Shown one piece after another: positions 27,804 through 34,972 of a DNA stretch of 64,000 nt (positions are counted from its first letter, which is position 1; every line of letters starts with the position of its first letter). The DNA is from Bacillus rhizoplanae (lineage in GTDB: Bacteria > Bacillota > Bacilli > Bacillales > Bacillaceae_G). The position numbers were made by a program, and so were the translations under genes. The notes under the pieces are model-generated. The model was not told the DNA's origin, did no database searches, and was given only the letters and a program-made list of their open reading frames with translations. The stretch lies in NCBI RefSeq assembly GCF_917563915.1, contig NZ_CAKJTI010000008.1, forward strand, positions 62,001 through 126,000, in the 5' to 3' direction.

Positions 27804-29117
27804 TCGTTTCTTCACTAATACAATAAAAATCATGAACAACAAATAAACGCAACCTAGCGCCAAAATAAACGACCAGTTCCATCCCGTTTTTTCTGCAAGC
27901 GCATATACGTTAGCCGTTTCTCTTTTCATCACAAGATAATATTCCCCGTTCTCTTCTCGTACCATATCATCTTCTAACAATCCACGCAGCTCACGATTTT
28001 CTCCAACTTCACTTGCAGCAAGCGTTACCTTTTGCGTTTCTGTTGTATTATTAATAGCAATAAACGTTGTTTCATCTTTATACATGCGTTTTATAATACT
28101 CATGCCATCTTTATCATACAATAGTTCAAACGTTCCGTACCGAAGAGATGGTAATGTTTTTCGAAGTTCTCCTAATCTCTCTATATACTGCACAAACTTC
28201 TCATCCGTTTTAAAATCCATTAAACGACGATTATCCGGTGTCTTCCCTCCATCTAGCGCAATTTCAGTACCGTAGTATATAAACGGAACACCCGGTGATG
28301 TATATAAATAGGCAAGTGCTAATTTCAAACGGGCCGGTGGATAATATTTATTTTCTTTTGCGATTCTAACAAAACGCTCCGTTTGACTATTATCTACAAA
28401 CGTCCCTTCCATACGATCGCCGTCCATTTTCGTCACATCATACAATGACTTTACAGAAATATTCGGCTTTGCAAATACCTCCGTAATCCGCTGCTGATAA
28501 GTCTGATTAAATCCTCCTCCACTTTGCGTATCCTCTATTACAAAGAAATTTTGTTTCACACTCTGCGCAGCTGCAATCACTTCATCCAAAAATGACCTCG
28601 TGACATTCTCATTATGTATCAAATGGTAACCGTCTATATCTGTTTCCTTAATCCATTGTTTAGCACCTTCAATCGTGCCCGTTTCATCTTCATTATCCAC
28701 TACAAATTCAAGCATAACTTTCATCTCTCGCTTGTGTGCTTCTTGGACAAGTTGCTGCATGTCCTTCATCGTTCCAAAATGTTCATTCATTTTTGTTAAA
28801 TCAGTAGGATGATAACCGTCATAACTACTACTTTCAGTAGGCGGTGACAACAAAATAGAAGTAAAACCCATCTCTTTTATATAATCAAGTCGTTTTATAA
28901 TCCCTTGTATATCCCCCCCTTGGTATGCTTCTAAATTATTCGTATCAATCCCTTTATCATTTTTAGAATCACCATTATTAAAACGATCGATCATAATAGA
29001 ATACACAATTTCATCTTGCCACTGCCTCGTTTCCTTCGCTGACACATGAATCGGTAATTGAAATAAAAATAATAAACACATGAAACATAGAAAATACTTT
29101 CCAAAATCCCTCTTCAC
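27789..29117 (-). CDS. Membrane-anchored alpha-amylase-like protein, probably inactive
   Basis: A 442-residue GH13-like protein with a signal peptide (residues 1-27, FLFQLPIHVSA), a TIM-barrel region and a C-terminal membrane anchor (about 413-433) followed by KKRKKSS. The fold is recognisable: IVYSIMIDRFNNGD, GGDIQGIIKRLDYIKEMGF, PGVPFIYYGTEIAL. The catalytic blocks are degraded: region II reads IDGYHLIHN (161-169), without the Asp nucleophile; region IV reads FVDNSQ (240-245) instead of FVDNHD; region I reads FVVDNE. Only the acid (E195 in IEDT) may survive. It is probably a surface carbohydrate-binding or structural protein. Divergent from amt. Confidence 0.85.
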   Translation of the reverse strand: MKRDFGKYFLCFMCLLFLFQLPIHVSAKETRQWQDEIVYSIMIDRFNNGDSKNDKGIDTNNLEAYQGGDIQGIIKRLDYIKEMGFTSILLSPPTESSSYDGYHPTDLTKMNEHFGTMKDMQQLVQEAHKREMKVMLEFVVDNEDETGTIEGAKQWIKETDIDGYHLIHNENVTRSFLDEVIAAAQSVKQNFFVIEDTQSGGGFNQTYQQRITEVFAKPNISVKSLYDVTKMDGDRMEGTFVDNSQTERFVRIAKENKYYPPARLKLALAYLYTSPGVPFIYYGTEIALDGGKTPDNRRLMDFKTDEKFVQYIERLGELRKTLPSLRYGTFELLYDKDGMSIIKRMYKDETTFIAINNTTETQKVTLAASEVGENRELRGLLEDDMVREENGEYYLVMKRETANVYALAEKTGWNWSFILALGCVYLLFMIFIVLVKKRKKSS

Positions 29118-29222
29118 ATTACTTCCCCCAATTTTTTTCTAATTATAAGAAAAGTATAACAATTTATCTTTATCTCGTATACTCATGCATTTCGATTACA
29201 CAAAATCAATATTTTTCCTTAC

Positions 29223-29378
29223 CTAAAGTGAAACTTCCATTATTGGGGGGTTCTTCATCCCTCACTGATGGTTAGTTGAACCAATCGGGCGCATGCCAGC
29301 AGTTATCCCCCACCTAACCTCTTCGCTTCTCTCTCAATATTGAGGCGGGGGTCTTACTGCCCATTAATGCGGGATAAA
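29223..29378 (+). repeat. Full-length bcr1-like element (156 bp)
   Basis: CTAAAGTGAAACTTCCATTA ... CACTGATGG ... GCGGGATAAA. It lies between the divergent amylase-like and amt genes, just upstream of the TnrA/GlnR-type box. Confidence 0.85.
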
Positions 29379-29387
29379 GATTTATCA

Positions 29388-29461
29388 TGTTACATTTCCT
29401 TACATAACAAATTAAATTTCCTGAAAAATCTGTTGATTTATTTTTAATTATTGAATATGAT
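29388..29461 (+). promoter_or_regulatory. amt promoter with TnrA/GlnR-type box
   Basis: TGTTACATTTCCTTACA (29388-29404) fits TGTNAN7TNACA perfectly. A SigA-like promoter follows: TTGATT (29433-29438), 17 bases, TATGAT (29456-29461). The box centre is about 70 bases upstream of the predicted start, somewhat further than usual for TnrA activation. It could equally serve the divergent gene. Confidence 0.72.
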
Positions 29462-29513
29462 ACTAAATATAACTTTCAATGTTAATTTTTATAACATTAT
29501 AGGAGGGGAAAAG

Positions 29514-30788
29514 ATGAATATGGACGATACAGTATTTCTTTTTTTATCTACTGTGATGGTGATGATTATGACACCTGGGCTTGCTTTGTTTTACGGAGGA
29601 ATGGTTCGCAGTAAAAACGTACTTAGTACAACGATGCACAGTTATAGTGCAATGGCCATCGTGTCCATTCAATGGATTTTTATCGGTTACTCTTTAGCAT
29701 TCGGACCGGATTGGAATGGACTTATTGGTAATTTCGATTGGTTCGGCCTACAAAATGTTACTTTCACACCAAATGAAGCCTACAGTGCTACAATTCCACA
29801 CAACTTATTCATGATGTTTCAACTCATGTTTGCAATTTTAACTCCCGCTTTAATTTCTGGTGCATTCGCAGAAAGAATGCGATTTTCCGCTTTTCTTATT
29901 TTCATCTTACTTTGGACGACACTTGTATATGATCCCGTTGCTCATTGGGTTTGGGGGCTAGGTGGATGGCTTCGAGAGCTCGGAGCACTCGATTTTGCAG
30001 GAGGAAATGTTGTTCATATTACATCCGGCGTGGCAGGTCTTGTATTGGCCATTTTCCTCGGAAAACGCAAAGATGCCCACGACTCTTCACCCCATCACTT
30101 ACCATTCACAATCTTAGGAGCAGGATTATTATGGTTTGGTTGGTTCGGCTTTAACGTCGGCAGCACATTAACATTAAATGACGTTGCACTCACAGCTTTT
30201 ATTAATACAAATACAGCTGCTGCAGCTGCTGCGCTTACATGGATGCTTGCGGAATGGTTCTTCCAAACAAAACCAACTGTACTAGGTGCTGCTTGCGGAG
30301 CTATTTCTGGTCTCGTCGCAATCACACCAGCTTGTGGTTTTGTGACACCATTATCAGCCCTTATTATAGGTGCAATTGGCGGTGCGCTTTGCTTTGTGGC
30401 AGTCTATTTCTTAAAACATAAGCTCGGTTACGACGATGCACTTGATGCCTTCGGTTGCCACGGTATTGGCGGAACTTGGGGCGGCATTGCAACAGGACTA
30501 TTCGCTACAAAATCCGTTAACAGTGCAGGTGCAGACGGATTATTTTACGGAAATGCAGCACTTCTTTGGAAACAGCTGCTCGCAATTGGAGCAACCTATG
30601 CATTCACAGCCATAGCTACGTATGCAATTATTAAAGGGATTAGTTTATTCCTGCCAGTTCGCGCACATGAACATGAAGAGAAAATGGGGCTCGATCTTTC
30701 CCTTCACGGAGAAAGAGCATATGAACAAGTCGAAACTCCTCTTATTGGAGATATTTTAGACGGAAAGTTAAACCATTCTCCTAAATAG
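29514..30788 (+). CDS. amt: Ammonium transporter Amt (NrgA-like)
   Basis: A membrane channel for ammonium, 424 residues, about eleven helices. Family signatures: FYGGMVRSKN near residue 27, GGNVVHITSGVAGL with the first pore His, and DAFGCHGIGGTWGG with the second. AGGAGGGG precedes the ATG at 29514; the longer frame from 29451 lacks a ribosome site. No glnK/glnB PII gene follows, unlike B. subtilis nrgAB. Nitrogen control is suggested by the upstream TnrA/GlnR-type box. Confidence 0.95.
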   Translation: MNMDDTVFLFLSTVMVMIMTPGLALFYGGMVRSKNVLSTTMHSYSAMAIVSIQWIFIGYSLAFGPDWNGLIGNFDWFGLQNVTFTPNEAYSATIPHNLFMMFQLMFAILTPALISGAFAERMRFSAFLIFILLWTTLVYDPVAHWVWGLGGWLRELGALDFAGGNVVHITSGVAGLVLAIFLGKRKDAHDSSPHHLPFTILGAGLLWFGWFGFNVGSTLTLNDVALTAFINTNTAAAAAALTWMLAEWFFQTKPTVLGAACGAISGLVAITPACGFVTPLSALIIGAIGGALCFVAVYFLKHKLGYDDALDAFGCHGIGGTWGGIATGLFATKSVNSAGADGLFYGNAALLWKQLLAIGATYAFTAIATYAIIKGISLFLPVRAHEHEEKMGLDLSLHGERAYEQVETPLIGDILDGKLNHSPK

Positions 30789-30807
30789 GTCGCCTTTAAA
30801 CGAAATT

Positions 30808-30951
30808 ATAAAGTGAAACTTTCATCAGTGGTCCCCCACGGATGGTTAGTTGAACCAATAGGGCTTTTACGGGCAGTTATTCCCCACCTATCTTCTTCGA
30901 TTCTCTCTCAAGCTTGAGGTGGGGGCTTACTGCCCGTTAATGCGGGATAAA
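30808..30951 (+). repeat. bcr1-like element (144 bp)
   Basis: ATAAAGTGAAACTTTCATCA ... AAGCTTGAGGTGGGGGCTTA ... GCGGGATAAA. It has a small deletion in the 5' hairpin loop. It sits in the amt 3' region, sense orientation. Confidence 0.85.
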
Positions 30952-30981
30952 AAGAGGATTTCATATAACGAAATCCTCTTT
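30951..30981 (+). terminator. Terminator after amt
   Basis: Stem AAAGAGGATTTC / GAAATCCTCTTT, seven-base loop. It abuts the end of the bcr1-like element. Confidence 0.88.
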
Positions 30982-31330
30982 CTTCTATATTAGAGTTAGA
31001 TAGAAAAAATTGACTCATATGACTTAGAATGAAAAATAAACCTTTAATACACCTTTTTCTAAAATTATTAAAAAATATATAATAGTTTACATTTTTTAAT
31101 ATTAATAAATAAATGTATTTTATATTTATAAGGGACCTACTCCATTTAGATTTTGAACAATGTTTTTTAAATTCTTCATTATATACTTCTTCAACTCACA
31201 AAATCTTCATTATCTAAAGTTGATTCATAAAACTACTTAATAGATAATCTACCTAATTTGCTTAAAGATACGCTCTTTCCCTAGATATAGGGCATAACAT
31301 GTAAAAAGAATCCAACTACTATAAAGGAGC
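30982..31330. other. AT-rich intergenic, no gene seen
   Basis: About 350 bases, very AT-rich. No reading frame with a ribosome site and no hairpin of note. Confidence 0.5.
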
Positions 31331-31343
31331 GCTATGAATTATT

Positions 31344-31595
31344 ATGATAAATCCATTCTTTAACAATGCAAGGCAAGTAGGCGTGGGCGCAGGTGTGGGT
31401 GCCGCCGTCACATATGGCGCTGCACAACAGACACTTCATGCAATTCATCAAGCGATGGCAACAGATCCTCTTTTTACACATGTCGTACATCATCATGTTA
31501 TACCCCATCACGTTGCATATCATCATGTTATACATCATGTCATATATCCAACTGATCTCTCGACAATTCCGTTTAGTTCAATATACTATCTCTAA
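31344..31595 (+). CDS. Small His-rich protein, unrecognised
   Basis: 83 residues. An N-terminal Gly/Ala-rich helix-like stretch (RQVGVGAGVGAAVTYGAAQQ) is followed by a histidine-dense tail built from repeats of HHV-x-HHV type (HVVHHHVIPHHVAYHHVIHH), with 14 His in about 35 residues. No signal peptide. AAGGAG at 31324 is 14 bases from this ATG; a closer ATG (31334) gives only nine codons, and an ATT at 31338 is better spaced, so the true start is uncertain. Metal binding is a guess supported by the zinc-transport genes 1 kb downstream; a spore-coat role is also possible. Confidence 0.55.
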   Translation: MINPFFNNARQVGVGAGVGAAVTYGAAQQTLHAIHQAMATDPLFTHVVHHHVIPHHVAYHHVIHHVIYPTDLSTIPFSSIYYL

Positions 31596-31620
31596 GGAAG
31601 GCTTTCGGCTTTCCTTTTTT
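31594..31620 (+). terminator. Terminator after His-rich gene
   Basis: AAGGAAGGC / GGCTTTCCTT imperfect stem with TTTC loop and a T-run, just after the stop codon. Confidence 0.7.
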
Positions 31621-31884
31621 CTTTATACAAATGAACTGGATATCCTATACATCTCATTATCAAAATCAATATGTCTAATACACTATCAAAACTGACACAA
31701 AAGATATTTCATTTATCCATTAGTCGGTTCGCCCTACTTGTCTCATCAGATAGGCTGTTTCCTACAATACGAAAATTCTTCCTTACAATTAGTACAATAT
31801 TTTCATAAGACAGCGTCAGTATATAGTATGTACTTGTGACTATATACTTGCTATAATCTAAATCGAAACAATTTCGTTTTATAC

Positions 31885-32177
31885 AAGCAGAGTATTTTTT
31901 CATTTAAATCTGTTCGTAATGTACTTAAGAATCGAATTACAGGTGCCACTGTAGTCGCACTAAATAAAGTAGGCTTAGTAAATGAAAAGTAATATATCAC
32001 AATGAAATTAAAACTATTACAATCCAGGATATTCCTCCAATATCTAGGGGACAATTTAAAAAATGGTTAACATCTTTACTAGCAGGTATGGTGAAAGGCA
32101 AAGGATATATGGCATTAAAAGATGGAGATATTACTCACATTCAAAATGCCTATATGTCCCAGTTTTCTTTACAATAA
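31885..32177 (+). pseudogene. Decayed coding sequence, possibly CobW-family GTPase remnant
   Basis: Two segments read like protein. The first is FKSVRNVLKNRITGATVVAL NKVGLVNEK ending at a stop (31990-31992). The second is IKTITIQDIPPISRGQFKKW ... MVKGKGYMALKDGDITHIQN ending at 32177. ALNKVGLV resembles the NKxD loop of a P-loop GTPase with Asp changed to Gly. The second segment is reminiscent of CobW C-terminal domains. Zinc-linked CobW proteins often sit beside Zur-regulated genes such as the znu genes here. Identification is tentative; the decay itself is clear. Confidence 0.4.
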
Positions 32178-32207
32178 GTGAATTTTCGGATTGATAAAAG
32201 ATGAAAA

Positions 32208-32283
32208 AAGGAGCCCCCACCTATCTTCTTCGATTCTCTCTCAAGCTTGAGGTGGGGGTCTTACTGCCCTAAAATTGCGGGAG
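32208..32283 (+). repeat. bcr1-like element, 3' half only
   Basis: GCCCCCACCTATCTTCTTCG ... GAGGTGGGGGTCTTACTGCC ... TTGCGGG, lacking the GTGAAAC half. It lies about 20 bases upstream of the Zur box. Confidence 0.8.
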
Positions 32284-32301
32284 TGGTAGTATTCTTTTTG
32301 T

Positions 32302-32322
32302 AAATCGTAATTACTATCATTT
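32302..32322 (+). promoter_or_regulatory. Zur box upstream of znuA
   Basis: AAATCGTAAT (left half, perfect), one base, then ACTATCATTT (right half, 7 of 10 matches to ATTACGATTT). This is the Bacillus Zur operator layout and implies zinc repression of znuACB. Confidence 0.82.
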
Positions 32323-32363
32323 ATATTAAGTTTCGTATTTGTAAAAAGGAGAATGAATACATC

Positions 32364-33314
32364 ATGAAAAAATGGAAATATGGTGCATTAGTAACTGCTT
32401 TGGCCCTTTCGGCCGCTATTGCGGGCTGTTCTAAACAAGATGAGTCAAAAAGCAATACAAAACAAGACAAGTCTCTTAATGTCGTAACAACATTTTACCC
32501 TATGTACGACTTTACAAAAAATGTGGTTGGATCCAATGGAAAAGTAGATGTGTTAATTCCTGCCGGGACAGAACCACACGATTTTGAACCCACTCCAAAA
32601 GATATTGCTAAAATTGAAAATGCCGATGTGTTTGTATACAACAGTGACTCCATGGAAACATGGGTACCTAAAGTATTAAAAAGCCTTGATAATAAAAAAA
32701 TAAAAGTGGTAGATGCAAGTAAGGGTATTTCACTTATGGAAGGAACCGCTGAGGATGAAAAAGATAAGCATACTAATAAGGAACAAGGACATCCGATGGA
32801 TCCTCATGTATGGTTAGATCCGGTGTTAGCCCAAAAAGAAGTAGAAAATATTAAGCAAGCAGTTATAGAAGCAGATCCAACTCATAAACAAGACTATGAA
32901 AAAAACACAGATCAATTTACTGCAAAGCTAAAAGATTTAGATAACCAATTTAGAACAACTCTTGGTAATGCAAAACATAAAGAATTCGTGACACAACATG
33001 CGGCATTTGGGTACTTAGCAAAAGAATATGGTCTTACTCAAATTCCAATTGCTGGTCTTTCTCCTGATCAGGAACCAAGTCCAGCCAAATTAGCGGAACT
33101 TCAAAAGTATGTAAAGGACAACAATATTAAGGTCATTTATTTTGAGGAAGTAACTTCTCCAAAAATAGCAAAAACCCTTGCGGATGAAACGGGAGCAAAA
33201 ACAGTTGTATTAAGTCCAATTGAAGGAATTACAAAAGAAGAACAAGCCAAGGGAAGTGACTATATTAGCTATATGAAAAAGAACTTGGATGCACTAAAAC
33301 AATCTATTATGTAA
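32364..33314 (+). CDS. znuA: Zinc ABC transporter substrate-binding lipoprotein ZnuA/AdcA
   Basis: 316 residues. The lipoprotein signal has lipobox AIAGC (Cys22). It is a cluster A-I metal-binding protein: FYPMYDFTKNVVG, GTEPHDFEPTPKDI (first His ligand), a short acidic/His loop EDEKDKHTNKEQGHPMDPHVW, TQHAAFGYLAKEYG, and GLSPDQEPSPAKLAEL. The His-rich loop points to zinc over manganese, and the Zur box agrees. AAAAGGAG precedes the ATG. A perfect terminator hairpin separates it from znuC. Confidence 0.95.
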   Translation: MKKWKYGALVTALALSAAIAGCSKQDESKSNTKQDKSLNVVTTFYPMYDFTKNVVGSNGKVDVLIPAGTEPHDFEPTPKDIAKIENADVFVYNSDSMETWVPKVLKSLDNKKIKVVDASKGISLMEGTAEDEKDKHTNKEQGHPMDPHVWLDPVLAQKEVENIKQAVIEADPTHKQDYEKNTDQFTAKLKDLDNQFRTTLGNAKHKEFVTQHAAFGYLAKEYGLTQIPIAGLSPDQEPSPAKLAELQKYVKDNNIKVIYFEEVTSPKIAKTLADETGAKTVVLSPIEGITKEEQAKGSDYISYMKKNLDALKQSIM

Positions 33315-33324
33315 TAGCAATAGT

Positions 33325-33358
33325 AGTGCGTTTTACAATCATGTAAAACGCACTTTTT
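33325..33358 (+). terminator. Hairpin terminator between znuA and znuC
   Basis: Perfect 12-bp stem AGTGCGTTTTAC / GTAAAACGCACT, six-base loop, then five Ts. It probably allows more znuA than znuCB to be made. Confidence 0.9.
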
Positions 33359-33393
33359 CTACTTACACCTAAAGAAAGGAAAAGGCGGATTTC

Positions 33394-34101
33394 ATGAAAA
33401 TCATATCTATGAATCAGGTTCAATTTAAGTATGGAAATGAAACCATTTTAGAAGATATTTCTCTCGATATAAATAGCGGTGAGTTTGTTACACTGACTGG
33501 GCCGAACGGAGCGGCAAAATCTACTCTGTTACGAATTATGTTAGGCTTATTAAAACCCTGGAGAGGAACCGTAAACATCAGTAAAAAAAATGAACAAGGA
33601 CAAAAACTTATCATTGGTTACGTCCCTCAACAAGTTTCTTCCTTTAATGTAGGATTTCCAAGTACCGTGTTAGAGCTTGTACAATCTGGTCGTTTTCCTC
33701 GTGGAAAATGGTTTCGTTCACTTTCTAAAGAAGATCACGAGCATGTTAAGCAAGCACTACTTGGAGTCGATATGTGGAAATTTCGTAATAGCAAGATTGG
33801 AGAGCTATCAGGAGGACAAAAGCAACGCATTTGTATCGCTCGTGTCCTAGCTTCTGAACCAGACATTCTAGTTTTAGATGAGCCCACTACCGGCATGGAT
33901 TTTGAAAGCCGCAATCATTTTTATCAATTGATGAGACATCATGTCACAGAACATGGGCGAACAGTCATCATGGTTACACATGACTTGGATGATGTAAAAC
34001 CGTATGCAGATCGAAACATTTATTTAGAAAGAAAGGAGAACACACAATGGAGATGCTTCACTTTGGGTTCATGCAGCGAGCATTTTGGGCAGGCGGATTA
34101 A
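33394..34101 (+). CDS. znuC: Zinc ABC transporter ATPase ZnuC, with altered P-loop
   Basis: A 235-residue ABC ATPase: Walker A at 36-44, signature LSGGQKQR, Walker B ILVLDEPTTGMD, and the H-loop in VTHDLDD. The Walker A reads GPNGAAKST, so the glycine directly before the catalytic Lys42 is Ala (GCA in place of the usual GGA). This residue is almost invariant. The last 18 codons overlap znuB by 55 bases, and the tail (RCFTLGSCSEHFGQAD) is simply the other frame of znuB. It is otherwise intact. Confidence 0.92.
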   Translation: MKIISMNQVQFKYGNETILEDISLDINSGEFVTLTGPNGAAKSTLLRIMLGLLKPWRGTVNISKKNEQGQKLIIGYVPQQVSSFNVGFPSTVLELVQSGRFPRGKWFRSLSKEDHEHVKQALLGVDMWKFRNSKIGELSGGQKQRICIARVLASEPDILVLDEPTTGMDFESRNHFYQLMRHHVTEHGRTVIMVTHDLDDVKPYADRNIYLERKENTQWRCFTLGSCSEHFGQAD

Positions 34102-34871
34102 TTGCCCTCATAGCTCCCATATTAGGAATGTTTTTGATTTTAAGACGTCAGTCTTTAATGGCTGATACCCTTTCTCATATTTCGTTAGCTGGGGTAGCAC
34201 TTGGTCTAACACTTCATTCCAATGTTAATTTAGTTACGATTATCGTTATTATTATTGGTGCATTAGGAATTGAATATATGAGAAATACCTATCGTACGTA
34301 TTCAGAAGTATCCGTAGCTATCCTTATGGCAGCGGGATTATCCTTTGCTCTCGTCCTAATGAGTTTAAATCAGGGCGGTGTTTCAACTAGTGTAGAACAA
34401 TATCTGTTTGGATCTATTATCACGATTAGCAAAGAACAGCTTCGTTTCTTAGTAGTAGTTTGTATCTTGGTGGGAATCTATTATCTAGTGTTTCAACGTC
34501 CTCTGTACGTATTGACGTTCGATGAAGATACAGCCTTTACAAGCGGACTACCTACAAAATGGCTATCCTTGTCCTTTAGCGTATTAACAGGTCTAACCAT
34601 TTCCGTTATGATGCCTATTATAGGTGCATTGCTTGTATCAGCGCTTATGATATTACCAGCAGCTATTGCGATGCGTATGGTAAAAGGATTTAAAGTAGCT
34701 ATTCTATTTAGTATGGCAATAGGCGTCATTAGTATGTTTTTAGGACTCACTTCTTCATATAAATTAGGGACACCGCCTGGGGCAACTATTACACTTGTTC
34801 TTGTATTATTTTTACTTTGCGGCCTGTGCATCCAATGGGTTTGGAAATCTATTCGTTTTAATCGCGCATAA
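34047..34871 (+). CDS. znuB: Zinc ABC transporter permease ZnuB
   Basis: A 274-residue ABC-3 family permease with about eight membrane segments (LIALIAPILGMFLILRRQSL, TISVMMPIIGALLVSALMIL, ATITLVLVLFLLCGLCIQWV). RRQSLMADTLSHISLAGVALG is the family signature. AAAGGAG six bases before the ATG lies inside znuC, giving a 55-base overlap. A strong terminator follows. Confidence 0.94.
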   Translation: MEMLHFGFMQRAFWAGGLIALIAPILGMFLILRRQSLMADTLSHISLAGVALGLTLHSNVNLVTIIVIIIGALGIEYMRNTYRTYSEVSVAILMAAGLSFALVLMSLNQGGVSTSVEQYLFGSIITISKEQLRFLVVVCILVGIYYLVFQRPLYVLTFDEDTAFTSGLPTKWLSLSFSVLTGLTISVMMPIIGALLVSALMILPAAIAMRMVKGFKVAILFSMAIGVISMFLGLTSSYKLGTPPGATITLVLVLFLLCGLCIQWVWKSIRFNRA

Positions 34872-34930
34872 AAAGAATATTGTTCCATGTAATTCGATTC
34901 AGAAGTAACGGATTACAATATACACTTATT

Positions 34931-34972
34931 AAAACTGAGGGTCATAGCTTACACGCTATGACCCTCAGTTTT
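34931..34972. terminator. Bidirectional terminator znuB/asnO
   Basis: Perfect 18-bp stem from AAAACTGAGGGTCATAGC to GCTATGACCCTCAGTTTT with a six-base loop. Confidence 0.95.

Noticed and set aside
33996-34101. Frameshift at the znuC end because of the 55-base overlap with znuB
   Set aside because: znuB has a well-spaced AAAGGAG within znuC, and ZnuC is complete before the overlap, so a natural overlap is simpler.
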